NCBI GenBank assembly: GCA_963556145.1
Contig: OY744469.1
Coordinates: 5,056,767-5,120,766, forward strand
Origin: Hygrocybe punicea
Lineage: Eukaryota > Basidiomycota > Agaricomycetes > Agaricales > Hygrophoraceae
DNA: 64,000 bases
Direction of reading: 5' to 3'
The translations under genes and the position numbers were made by a program. Positions 42,801 through 54,562 of this stretch are shown in pieces. How positions within the stretch are numbered: the stretch's first letter is position 1; every line of letters starts with the position of its first letter. The notes under the pieces were generated by a model, which made no database searches, was not told the origin of the DNA, and saw only the letters and a program-made list of their open reading frames with translations.

Positions 42801-43900
42801 GTTTCAACGTTTGAGGCTGATGGTTGAAAAACTCCAGTGCGCTCCTGTGCAGTTTTGAGGATGTCTGGGGAGGCATTCTTGGTGCGTATTGTTGCCGTTG
42901 TGCTCCTCCTCCTTGTTTCTGTCATTGTTGAGGTGGTGGGGAGTAGGAGCATGGTGGGAGGCGAGTTGGGATGCAAGTGGGTGGTGGAAAGCACATGTGA
43001 CTGATCATATGGCTTTTGACCTTCCACCACCATACACCCACCCATTCACCACACTCCCACTCCCCACCCCCTCAACAAGTACAGGAATGAGGACTATGAG
43101 GATGATGGTGACAATTTGCACTGAGTACACCTCCCTGGACATCCTCAAAGCCACGCAAGAGTGCACCAGAGTTTCTCAACCATCAGCCTCAAACGTCGAA
43201 ACTAGCGGCGGCAGACTGGGTGCACAGCGATGAAAATGACGAGGGTGATGTGGAGAGTCACCCATGATGAAGGCATCGTCAATGGCATCATCATTGTCGA
43301 GTTATCGCAACCACCATCGCCTCTGCCACCATCCTCGCGCAACTCGATGGTGGGACCAAGTGGGACGACGAAACCCACAACAGGGACCATGGGGATGTCG
43401 TAGATGATGTCCCCATTGTCTCTATTAGCAGTGGAATGTGGAGAGGGCCGTGGGGGGCCTTAATGGTGAAGGTGAGTGCCCACCTACCTCCTGCTTTTCC
43501 CCCATGTACTTTCCCATTCCCGCCACTTGTTTGGGGCCAGGAGCCCTCCCCCATCCATCCTCTCTCCATTTCCCCCATACACCTCACTTCCTGGCCCCTT
43601 CCTGGCCACCCATTGCCACCCCCCTCTCCATGCACCCTTCCCCACCCCTCACTCACCCTCCAGCGGCCTTCCCCACCAATTCCAGACCCAGTCCAGCACC
43701 TCTGTGAAGGTGAGTACCCACCTGTTCGTTGGCAGCACCCCATGTATCACCATTTTTTATTTCTTTTATTTCTCTTTTATTTCTTTTATTTTCATGTATG
43801 TTAGTCTATATACAGCATGTAGAGCAATATATCTATGATATGTAAAAAATTCTGCAAGAAAAGATGGCAGGAGAGTGAAATAGTCATGCTCAATGTCAAC
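42801..43900. mobile_element. Second foldback element, related to 38629-41213, left part lost in the gap
   Basis: The halves 42801-43040 and 43040-43200 are inverted relative to each other around the centre near 43040. Both encode versions of the segment TLDVLKAAQE..FQP..SNVET seen in the first foldback. The right end (43705-43860) carries the same CACCCCATGTATC..TTTTTTATTTCTTTTATTTC stretch as 40800-40850. The left outer arm would lie in or beyond the N gap. Identity to the first element is moderate, so it is an older copy or a sister family. Confidence 0.7.
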
Positions 43901-44173
43901 GACAATGAGTGCGCATGTGAGTGATGGGTGGGGCCATGGCAACAGTGGCGGGAAAGCCCGAGCCCATCAGCGCCCTTGTTCCTGACGTCGGATGTGCTTC
44001 CAGAGCCAATGTTACTATATTTGGAATACTATCTACTCTATGCTAAGTATTTGGGGGTATTGGGGCAAGGTTTAATGCCAGGGTTGGGAAAACAGACAAG
44101 TTCAGCCAAACAATAGCTGCTGAGACATGTGCTCAGCAGCTATTCTTAGGCTTAGGTAAAGGGACAACTTGTG
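43901..44173. other. Intergenic with one strong hairpin
   Basis: No gene. 44112-44144 is a 13-bp perfect stem (AATAGCTGCTGAG) with a 7-nt loop. Confidence 0.6.
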
Positions 44174-44198
44174 CTAGAGGGCCGTTGCTTTGCACGGC
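44174..44198 (-). other. Proposed Helitron 3' end: hairpin and CTAG
   Basis: Minus strand: GCCGTGCAAAGCAACGGC (5-bp stem, 8-nt loop), then CCT, then CTAG, as expected for CTRR. The next base is C rather than T, so the exact boundary or its flank may be altered. A near-copy of this terminus lies at 27791-27822. Confidence 0.55.
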
Positions 44199-44464
44199 AT
44201 ATCTGAGTCCTTTCCAAAATGATTTCAATAACATACAAGGTATATTCAGAATACAGGACATATTTGGAGTGTGAATACATGACATGTTTTAAATCCTAAC
44301 ACATGGCATATTTGAAGTATGAATACTTGGCATGTTTGAAGAACCAAAGGAGCACAATTTAAGTACTAGTGTGAATTCTTGATTGGACTTTATTCTTGGC
44401 ACAATATGTGTAAGACCAACACAAATTATCATTTAGAACTAGGAATGTATACAATCAAGAATAT

Positions 44465-45550
44465 CTATAATAGAACATATATTAAAACACAAGGCTGTTT
44501 GGATCTGCAGACAGTTAGAACAACATCTGTTAGCATCCCTTCATATTCTGTAGTTCTTCCACTGACAATTCCATCATGAAACCAGACATGACCTGTTTTA
44601 CTGATGATACGAGAGGTAAAGTGAACATCCCCATGATATATAATTCCTCTGAGACAATACTGACTGGGTTCTGCTTGCCCTCTAACTGGAAATATTAAGT
44701 TACGATTCATAGTAGTAGTTGTGGCAGACACAGAAAATGTAAGTATCTTAGGAGCACATACAAAACTGAATGTTCTGATGAGGAAGTCATTGCAAACTGT
44801 ACACTTTGAACCAAGAGAAATTACAAAGAGATCAATCTGATCTTGAACAGATTCAAAGTCAATCGTTCCAACTTCTATATGACAGTTATATGATGCTGCT
44901 CTCTGTCTGGACACAGGATGATGTTGAGGGCAGGAAATACAAGATGAGAGAATGGGGATTTCAGTCTGCAGGCAAGTGTTTAATAAGGTACTAATACTGG
45001 TTATCACTCCCCATGGGAAGCTATCAGGTGAATACCAATGTAGATGGCGCCTTAAATGATCGCGAACATCTTCTAAAGAATATTCTCCATTTGAGTGTCT
45101 TGAAAATCCATCTACCAGAACACCGAGAAATTGAGCATTTATGGTTTTGAAAGAATCAGACCATGATATATCATCCTTCCAGATAGCATAAAATATAGAT
45201 ATTACAGAGTCATATGCACAGCTGTTATTGCTCCAACGTGTACCAACAGGAGCACTTACAGGAGTTGCTTGGGAATTTACAGTAGCATGACTTATTTTCA
45301 ACCTCTTCTTTTGTGGAGCAACACAAGAACCGCTGATTTTTCTTTTAGTAACAGACATACCAAGATTTCTTGGAGAAGAGCCTTGTGCAGGTAAGTATCG
45401 TGACTTGGAAGTAACAAATTTTGAAATGTTTTTCTTATTTGCCATGACTTTCCAGGGAAGATCATTGTCTTCAGAATTTACAGTGAATAAATCTGACTTA
45501 CTCCAGCGAATAGCTTTGTGCACATTTGTGGGAACATAATGTTCACATTT
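44465..45550 (-). pseudogene. C-terminal ubiquitin-protease-like domain of the Helitron protein
   Basis: This continues the helicase frame after a TGA at 45551-45553 (RE*KCEHYVP; the family usually has Trp there). After a basic linker comes WSNNSCAYDSVISIFYAIW, then a CxxC..CxxC-like pair (SCISCPQHH, CTVCNDF), and near the end GDVHFTSRIISKTGHVWFHD. The Asn-x-x-Cys near the start and the His followed by a Trp-Phe-His-Asp strand resemble the Cys and His/Asp boxes of ubiquitin-specific (C19) peptidases. Similar C-terminal segments occur in other agaricomycete Helitrons from memory. Substrate unknown. The domain itself is one uninterrupted open frame. Confidence 0.65.
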
Positions 45551-45553
45551 TCA

Positions 45554-47000
45554 CTCTCTAAATGAATTGATTAAGGTATTCCTGTGATCACTAGTAATAG
45601 ACATTGGTAACTTGCCTTGATATTTTAAATGAACTATTTCATCTAGAAGCTCCAGCTCACGAAATTCCTGCCGTAGTGCACCAGAAGCACCCCCAGTTAT
45701 TTTCCTTGCATCAAACCCTTGCAAAATGACAGTGCCAATTGCTGAAGCACTTCGTGATAAAGCAGTATAGTATGATTGATGGCTCTGACTATTGTTAAGA
45801 TCAACTGCATTGTAAGGCCTTGTTTTTCCCTGTGAGGAATAATCTGTCATCAAAAAATTAGGAAGAACCTCAACTTGACATCGAGAAATAGTAATGGATG
45901 AATCATCAGGCAGAGCACAATTAATAGTAACAGTTGTTCTTGTTAAAGGAACAACATTTTCAGGGAGTCCATCAAACTGAACAGTTTGTGGAGGGTTAAG
46001 CAGTTTTACAAATAAGGTATCCAATACTCTTTGACCTTGCAAGCCTTTTGCTGACTGCCAGCAATATACTGTACCTTCTTGACCTCGGGTAATACAAAGC
46101 TCTGTTGCACTATTGTTTCGGATTATGATGGGCATTCCAACACATAATGAAAGTTTTCCAGGTATACACTTAGTATTTGAGCTATGTGGTTGATTCCATA
46201 AAACATTTTGAACATCAGGTGATAATGTAGAAACCTTAGTGACCCTGTGATGTAAATTTTTCTTGACTTTTTTCCTTTCTTGTGAGTTAATGGAGTCATC
46301 AGAAAAAAAATCAACCAATGGCTGAGAAGTCTCCTTAGAAAATCTCAATGACCCCAAATGATTAATTTCATCTTTGTGAATATTAAATGCAGTGATTATT
46401 GAGATATGTCTAAACTGTTTATGTTTTACTGATAAGCGGCCAGGCACATTGCTTGATATTTTTGTACGCAGAAACACAATATCCTCAGGAGTGCAAGCTT
46501 TATATCGCATATTTGTCAGGGCCAGTCAAAGTTGATTGTCTTCTTTTGTTTGAAGCTTTTGTCTCATGTTCTCACGCAGTATTACAACTGTTGTGACTTG
46601 GTGCCATAATGCCTTCCAAATAGCAGCTTCCTGATCCTTATGACTATTTGAGCTAGCTCCAACCGATCTGCTGTATAGAGATGCATTTTCTTTTCCAATT
46701 GCAGGAGGTAGCTGAGCAAAATCCCCTGCAAATATCATATTTAATCCACCCCAAGGCTGTTCAGTTTCATTGAAAATTTTAGACATTCATGCACTAATTC
46801 GATACATATCTCGACAGGACAACATTGACACTTCATCAAAAAAAATGTACTCAACCCCTTGTAAACGTAACCTCAGCTGTGCGAGCTGTTTATTTGAGAT
46901 ATGCTCATCTGTATTCTCATTTAAACCAAACATGTAATGATATGTTGAACCTGCCAGTAGTGCAGCAGCAGTTCCTGTTGGTGCCACAATAACAAAGCGG
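45554..47000 (-). pseudogene. Helitron PIF1-type helicase, C-terminal two thirds
   Basis: One frame from about 47000, broken by TGA at 46787-46789 and 46526-46528. It contains motif Ia (APTGTAAALL), motif II (FFDEVSML), motif III (FAGDFAQLPP), motif IV (LRENMRQ), and the late motifs DYSSQGKTRP and YTALSRS. All canonical superfamily 1B helicase motifs are present, so decay is by point mutation only. It is out of frame with the Rep part because of an apparent AC duplication (plus 47001-47004). Confidence 0.85.
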
Positions 47001-50000
47001 TGTGTTTCTTTATTTTAAAAAACTGTACCAATGCCTTTAATACCTGAGTTTTACCTGTGCCACCCATTCCACCAATGTACATCTTCAACTGATCAGTACT
47101 TCTAGTAGCTGCATGATTTGCAACAATGGAAAAGGCTCTTTTTTGCTCTTTGTTTAGACAGAACTCCACAACAACTTGCTCGACTAATGTTGTACCTGAC
47201 TGGCAACTTTTTTCAAGATATGACTTGTTAACAATTCTAACAATGTTATGGCCTGAAGTTGTATGTGTCAGTGACCTACTTTTGGCATGACTTGACAAGT
47301 TTTCTGCACGCTGTTCAAGCAGATCCTGTCTTTTTTTCTGTACAGCAGCTTTCCACTGACTTCCAATTTGGATAATTTCAGGAGGTGGTAGAGGAACATT
47401 TAGAGACTGTTCAGGCTCTATCTCTGTCCAACCTGTTTGAATCATTACAGACCTCATAATTGCCATATCATGTTGACATTTCTTCTCTCTTTTACCAATT
47501 CCATTGAAATTATATTCTTGCTCTCCAGATAACATTGCAGAGAAATCATCATGGTGGTCACCAACTACTTGTTCTAACTCATCATCATCATGACTTGAAC
47601 TAAAATCATAACCATCAGCCCAACTTGGACATACAACTGAACCTTTTTGAAGCTGGGCACAGAAGTCATCACGAGCATCAAGACATTCATATCTTATATT
47701 GAAATTTTCCAATAGTTCACACTGCCTTAGACTAAACTTGTGTGATAAAAATGACTCATCCCAAGATTGAGCTTCTGATTTCAAGTCATGTCCAGAGCGC
47801 CAAGGTTTAAATAATGCCAACATAGCTGAGCAGTAATATTTACGGTCACCTTGGTCACACCGTGGCAAGGTGGCTCCTATAAAGGTAGGTATTTTTGCAC
47901 TGCTTTCCTGCACACATCGTGTTCCATGTGACTCATGTAGTGGATGACTAGCAAGAAAGTTATGCATGGAAGACAAATTTGCCTCAGTAAGTGTTGTTGC
48001 CTTATCCAAGATATCTAATGCTTCAGATTTCACATACATAGCATTATGGTCATGTTCGCTGCTATCTGATATATCTATGCTATCTTTAGACATAAAAGAC
48101 AAATCATAACTTTCATTGGCATTGTCAATATCTTTACTACATTGATTGGAACTTGTTTTAGAAACAGGAAGCTTTTCACGTTTACATCTACTAACCCAAT
48201 CATATAAGCACATTCCTGCTAATTTATCAGACCTATATATATAATCATACACAGGTGATAATCCAATTATACAACCCCTCCTCTTGATTAAAGCTACTTT
48301 CTCAACATGTTCACTGCCATCTTCTGAATCCCAAGCCTTCCTTGCTTCATAAATATAACTTTGCCAATAGAATGGAGCAAACTGATAATTTGTGTAGTGG
48401 TCTGGATTGCATAAAAGATACAGACAAGCCATTGGTGAACCTATTTCCATCTTTGCACTCAGATTATTCACAATTTTGGTCATGAGTCGACGTGCCTTTT
48501 CTTTTTGAGTCTCACTTCCACCAATCATCTCACTGTTTTTTTGAAACATTGCTCTGATTGTATCAAATATAACATAAGTCTTCAGAGACAATTTTGTAAT
48601 ATAATCTGACACATAAAGTATCACAGCTTTGATTGCAGTTCCAGATTTTAGACTTGTGACATCTGTATTAGAGCAAATCAAATAAGTGAGCAGAGGAGTA
48701 AATGTATTTAGCATTGATTCTGCCTTTTTCATATTAAGGGCTCCAGTTTCTGGATCTACTTCAGTCTGGCTGAACACAGGCCGTGGAAACCGTGCTTTAC
48801 ATTTACCCCACTTGTTATCCATGCATCCAGTATACTGACGTAATTTATTTTGTGAACCATCTTTAGTTCTGTTGGTAGAACAGTGGTATATGTTAGATTT
48901 TGCCAAAATATCATCAACCACAGACTTATAGTTCTCATTCCACAACTTCAAGGCTTGACATGGACCACATTTACCACACATTTTGGAACAAGACTTAAGA
49001 GGTGCTTCAGGTAAAGTTTGTGTTGGATCTAAGTAGTTATCTGAATGTGAGGCTTTGTCAATATTTTTCAAAACTTCCTCCTGTGTTCCAGTGAGAAATT
49101 CACCAACATGTGTACTTTCCAAGTACTCTACTATTTTCTTCTGAAAATCTGATGATGGATCCATTATTTGTTTCCTGATCTCTTGTGGTGTTAAGCAGCC
49201 ACGAATCCAAATCAATATATGGAGGTGTAAGGTGAGGCGACCCTGTTGCTCAACAGTACCATAATAGGCTGATGTGTCCCCATATATTCCTGGGTGTTCT
49301 GTGTCTACACCTAAAACATGTTTGATGAAAAGACTAATCATAAAATGGAAGAACCAGGCTCCAGCAACTGGATTCTTTGCAATGAGACAGATTCTCTCAT
49401 CACTTGTTCTAATTGCTGGATCAAATTTTTCTTTTATATCAGCAAAGTATAAACAAATTGGGTGCTTGACATCAGCTGGAGATAAAGTTATATACCATGA
49501 AGGAGCTCCACAGTATGATATTAAAGACCAAATTTCATTCCTCATAAACTTCTTACTTGTAATAGATCCACTCACATTGGCTGCTACATGATCTAAGTCT
49601 CTAACCACCTGATAACAATCTTTCTCATCCTGAGTATTTGGTTTCACAACCTCTCCCTCTGACAATCTCTTCGCCAATGACGACAACACCTTTTGATTAA
49701 CATTTAACAAGCGGTTGGTTATATCATGGAATTTCTGCTTCTCAGCAAGTAAAAACCCACCAGTTGTACTTGCTTTCACTTGAGCATGACTAAATGCAAC
49801 AAAAGGAAAGTAAATGTCTGTTTGAAATCATTTATCATGATACATTAGAAGATGTCGCTTGTGTTCAGCATCAGACAAAGTTGTAGAACCTATACCACCC
49901 AGTCCATAAGGAAATAACCAGGGGAACATTTGTGGATAAAGCTCTGGATTCTTGTAGATAGATTCATATGTGGATGAATGACCAATTGCCAACATCTTAC

Positions 50001-50149
50001 CACCACTATTGAGATGTCTGAGTGCAATACCTTTGAGTGAGTTCATTGTCTTAGTGTCTAGATGCTCACCAGTAAGCCCATGAACAACAAATGGACAATA
50101 ACCATGTTCTGTACCATCTTCATCTTCATTATCAAATACACTTGTCCCT
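47001..50149 (-). pseudogene. Helitron Rep (HUH) nuclease and start of helicase
   Basis: It begins GTSVFDNEDEDGTEHG right at the LINE junction. TGA at 49828-49830 follows MYHDK; then FQTDIYFPFVAFSHAQVKAS continues in the same frame. The Rep core has GAPSWYITLSPADV, the HUH motif within GRLTLHLHIL, and the nucleophile region YVSDYITK. Cysteine pairs CGKCGPC and CKARFPRP lie between. After a long acidic linker the helicase P-loop GGMGGTGKTQ appears near 47060. The frame is lost at about 47001. The 3.1-kb frame is otherwise well preserved. Confidence 0.9.
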
Positions 50150-50185
50150 TCAGGTACTTTTTTTTATTTTATTATATTTTATATC

Positions 50186-50620
50186 CAATTTTTGTCCATT
50201 GGGGCGGACCCTATGTAGGACATTACAGAGTGGGCAAAAAGGTATTCTAAAGAGGGGCCTCCCCTTTCTGCGTCTCTGATTTGCAAGTGCAACTCCGACG
50301 AGCCGATCCCCCCGGAGCCCCAATGCGTCCTCGCATTGTTTTACTTGCCTCGTCTAGCTGATGAGAATGCCCATATAAACTGATGGTGTGGGTGTGCGGG
50401 TGGTTGAATGACAAGTGCTTGACTGTGTGGCGGGCATGCATGATGGGCTAGCGCAGACAGAAAAGTAGGTATATTAGTAAGGATGAGAGTAGGGTGTCTA
50501 GGCTGCGTCGAAGAGTAGTTGGTGTTGGTGGGTCGTTGACGTAGGGAGCGCGCATTGGTTGGATTCAGTAGGTGTCATCATTCGCGTATGATCAGGGTCT
50601 AGTGTCTAAACAGAGGGTGG
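50186..50620 (-). other. LINE 3' untranslated region
   Basis: The stretch between the ORF2 end and the A-rich tail; no gene recognised. Confidence 0.6.
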
Positions 50621-53600
50621 TCAGCTGGTAGGGACGGAGATTGTGGGGTCACCGAAGGTTTCTTTCAGTCGGCCTGTCCGTCCTATGTATTTCAGCAACT
50701 CCCTAATGCCAACTTCGGTGTTTAGCAGGTATCTGAGTTCATGTGCATTGTTACGGAGCTCAATATATAACAAATGTCTTGGGTGGTCGTATGCCGGACA
50801 TTCGAAGAAGTAGTGGTGGATGCTTTCATTGAGGGCGTCGCAGTTGGGGCAGGATGGAGATGGAGACTTGTTGGTTTTATGGAGGTAGGCGTTTGGCGGA
50901 ATGTGGCCTATGCGGAGTTGTGTTATTAGGCTGCTCTGAGATCTTTTGAGGGGGTGAGTCAGTTTTATATAGTTATGCAGCAGGAAGGAGGGGTCAGTGC
51001 AAGTAAAGCAGGCATAGCGTGGGGAAGATTTCCACTCTTTTTTGCATTGTGCTTCCAAATGTTTCTTGAATATCATTTTAGAGGCTGCGATTCCTCGTGG
51101 TAGGGCAGTGTCGCGTAGCCATGTCGGGAGACATGTCGCTGTACTTGAGTATCCACAGGCCGCTTTTTTCGCCTCTTGATCGGCTTTTTCGTTACCTGGA
51201 ACGTCACTGTGAGCCGAGATCCATTTGAATGATAGTCTTAGCTGTGGGTGTCGCTCAACGAGGAGCATCCTCATATCGTGGAGTTCCTTGGTGATGTATT
51301 GGCCAGCATTCGACTTGACAGTGGGTCGGCGTAGGGCCATAATTGTGGAGCTACTGTCTATGTAGACGGATACAGTATGCGGATTATGTTCATTGCTGAG
51401 TAGGTGTAGCACGAGGGTGCAAGCTAGCATTTCAGCTTCGGAGTTGATGTGATTGTTGGTGGATCCTAGGTGGTATCATAGTATTTTTGGGTGGGTTCGA
51501 CCTGCTTTATATAGGACCGCTGCTGCCCCGACACCGCCCTCGTAGGCTGAGCCATCAGTGAATATCTTTATGTTTGCCAGATCCATTTGTTCCGCTAGGA
51601 TAGATTGCAGCCTGGTCGTAGCGATATGTGTTTGTAGAGGCGGGGATTGTGTTCATATCAGAGGTGATATTGTCTCTAAGTTATCTGGGTTTATGCGATA
51701 AAGGTGGGTTAGCGTGTGTAGCGGTGATTTGTGTTTAGCGATGAGGTGCTTAGCGCAGAGCCGAAGTGGGTGGTGAAGTGGGTGTGAAGCTGGAAGGGTG
51801 GCCATTCTTGTGATTGCTCGATGGCATGCTTTGTGAAGTACGAGGTTGATCAGTAGCAACCCCGCGTGCATGTCGAGGAGGTCAGTGGGGGAGGAGCACA
51901 GGGTGCCGGTGATTTTTAGTGTAGCCACACGTTGGGCTGAGGTTAGTTGTTTCATGGCCCTTACTGAGCCCCTTATGTTTCTGCAGCCATTGACCTCGTG
52001 GACCGGGGTGTACCAGACGTCCGCTGCATAGGTTATTTTGGGGATGGCCACGGCGTTGTAGAGTTGTTGCATAAGTTTTTGGTTGACCCCGGTTTTTGTT
52101 CTGGTTAGCCTACAGAAGAGGGCGATCCATTTGGTTGCATTGGCCAATGTGTGTTCGCATTGTTTGTGCCATCGTAGTTGTTGGTCGAGGATAATACCGA
52201 GGAACCGGTGCGATTTTGTGGGCTTAATAACTAGGTTTTGTAGTACTAGGTTGGGACGTGCTATTTGTCGGTTCCACGAGAAGTCGATTAATGCGAATTT
52301 ACTTGTCTCGAATTTTGAGTTATGCCTTTTGGACCACTTGTACACGCCACCACGTTTGTTCATCATGTTCCTGATGGTATTGTGGGTTTCGGCGAATGTA
52401 TTACCTTCTGCGTATAGCGCTGCGTCGTCTACGAAAGCTACTGCGAGCTCTTGGGGGCCTGTAGGAATATCAAGTAAGTCCGCATTGTAGTAGAGATAGA
52501 TGATCATGGAGAGCGGATCGCCCTGGCCTATGCCGTTTATAAGTTTTATGGGATCGGAGACATAATCGTCGAATTTGAGACGCGTTGCTCTATCCGAGAG
52601 GATATGGCCGATTAAGGTTACAATTAGTTCGGGTATGCGTCGTCTTCTGAGATTGTGTAGTAGGCGGTCCGTGACTGCGTTGGGAAATGCGCCTTCTATG
52701 TCTAGGAAGAGTACGGTGGCTACCCTCTTGTTGCTCCAGGCGTGCTTGATGCGATTTACCAGAAGGTGCATGGAGTCGGTGGTCGAACGGCCGGGTCTGC
52801 CCCCGAAGTGGGTCGAGGGTAGCAGCTGATGTTCTTCTGTTAGATGCACTATAATTTCTGTTAGTATCGATGTGAAAATCTTCGGTAGTGTATTTAAAAG
52901 GGCTATGGGCCGATAAGCTTTGGGTATATCGTAGCGGGGTTTGCCGGGTTTTCATAGAACGCAGGTGGTTGATTCCTTCCATTTGTTATGGTATGTGTCG
53001 AGTTTGAAGAAGGCGTTGTAAATATGGTATAAGTGGTCGATGATTACGTGGCTCGTTTCCTTGAGCACTATATTCGGAATGCCGTCAGGACCCGTGGCCT
53101 TGAAGTGTTTAACTTTGCCGATGTGGTTAAGGATCTGGTCTCGAGTGACGAGTGGGTTGAAAGCTATTCTGGTGGGGTAAACATAATTTTGTGGTACAGT
53201 AGATGTGGGCGGTGGAGGGGGGAAAAAACTCGCCGCGATTACTGTGCTCTTCTCGATATTGGATGTAGCGAATTTTATGATACCATCCTGATTCTTGTAC
53301 TCGAGGGTAGGTATTGCTGGGTTGCCTCCGTCCCCTCGGGGATAATCGCTAATAGGGTTAGATATACAGCGGTTGACCGTCCAGATGTTGTAATCGTTGG
53401 CGTCTTCCAGGAAGCTCGACCAGTGTGCCTCTTTGGCCTTCATGATAGCGTCACCGTACTTGTTCCTTGCCTGGCGATGTTCTTCGTGGACAGGGTGGTC
53501 AGGCGTGGCTCTGTACCTGTAGGATTCAAAGCTTAGTTTGTTTTTAGCTTTCCTAAGTGCCATCAGATCTTTGTTCCACCATCTTTTGGAGTGTGGGGTT

Positions 53601-54562
53601 GGCTTTGCCAGTGGGACGATTTTGTTGATGGTAGCTTGTAGAGTGTTCGTGAGGTCTGTTATGGTTTTGTCGAGCTGTTGTTCAGATGCTATTTCGACCG
53701 GATCGGGAAGGTTGGTGTGAAGACGGAGAGATAAGGAGTCGCAGAACTTTTTCCAATTGGTCATGATGTAGTCGCGTGTGGCGGTTGAAACACATGTACG
53801 AGTCTGGAGGAGCAGTGTGATAGTTACAGGGATGTGGTCTGTTCCTGTTGGGCGTTCATTGGGACTTGTGTCACAGATGATTATTGTATCTAGCGTTTTG
53901 ACCATACAGAAGATGTTGTCGGTTCGTGTCCAGTTTTTGGTGACCATCGATTCTAGGGTGGGAATATCTTTGGGTAGGGCCATGGTCATATTATGATCGG
54001 TCATAGCATCTATAAGGAGTCGTGCTTGGTCTAGTGCGTCGATGGTGAATAGATGATGGTTTCTTTCTTCGTCCCAGAGGGGGTGGTGTCAATTGAAGTC
54101 CCCACACCAAAACATGTGGTCCATGTCAGCTCGATATAGGGTGTGTTCGTTGTCTTTGGTGTAAGTGGACAGCTTAGTGATGTTGTCAGAATGAAGACAG
54201 TTGTTATAGATGTTGAAGAAGGATATATTGCCGTGGGGGCTTCGAACGCGGATGACGGTGATGTCATTGGTATCTGGGAATTTGATTTGCTCCCATGTTG
54301 TTGTGTCGAGCCTTGTATTTACGAAAATGACTGAGCGTACTGTAGCATCGATGTCGTAGCGGGACGTGGGGTAGATAACTCGCCAATCGTGGGTAGCTTT
54401 TGTGTTGTTGTATTTGTCGAAGTAGGGTTCTTGTATTAGGATAATATTGTATTTGCTGAAAATATTCGAGTTTAGTAGGTCCCATTGGGCTTTGGCTGAT
54501 TTATTCAGATTGATCTGACATATGTTCAAGCGACTAGGTTGGTCGTTTGGGGTATTAGACAT
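50621..54562 (-). pseudogene. LINE ORF2: endonuclease, reverse transcriptase, RNase H
   Basis: A single frame from ATG 54562 to 50621 (about 1313 codons), broken only by TGA at 54089-54091, 52952-52954, 51653-51655 and 51476-51478, with no frameshift. The AP-type endonuclease begins ICQINLNKS with IQEPYFD; its GDFN motif is followed by TGA then HHPLWDE, where families read GDFNRHHPLW. The reverse transcriptase has the FVDD palm motif in AVAFVDDAALYAEG and a fingers motif ATGPDGIPN. RNase H is at IFTDGSAYEGG, NSEAEM, YIDSSST and AHSDVPGNEKADQEA. A CCHC motif CPNCDALNESIHHYFFEC lies at the end. The ATG overlaps the ORF1 stop (ATGTCTAA). Confidence 0.92.

Noticed and set aside
44112..44144. 13-bp stem-loop as the Helitron 3' end hairpin
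   Set aside because: On the minus strand it is followed by CTGA then A, not T. The hairpin/CTAG at 44174-44198 recurs at a second site (27791), which fits a Helitron terminus better.
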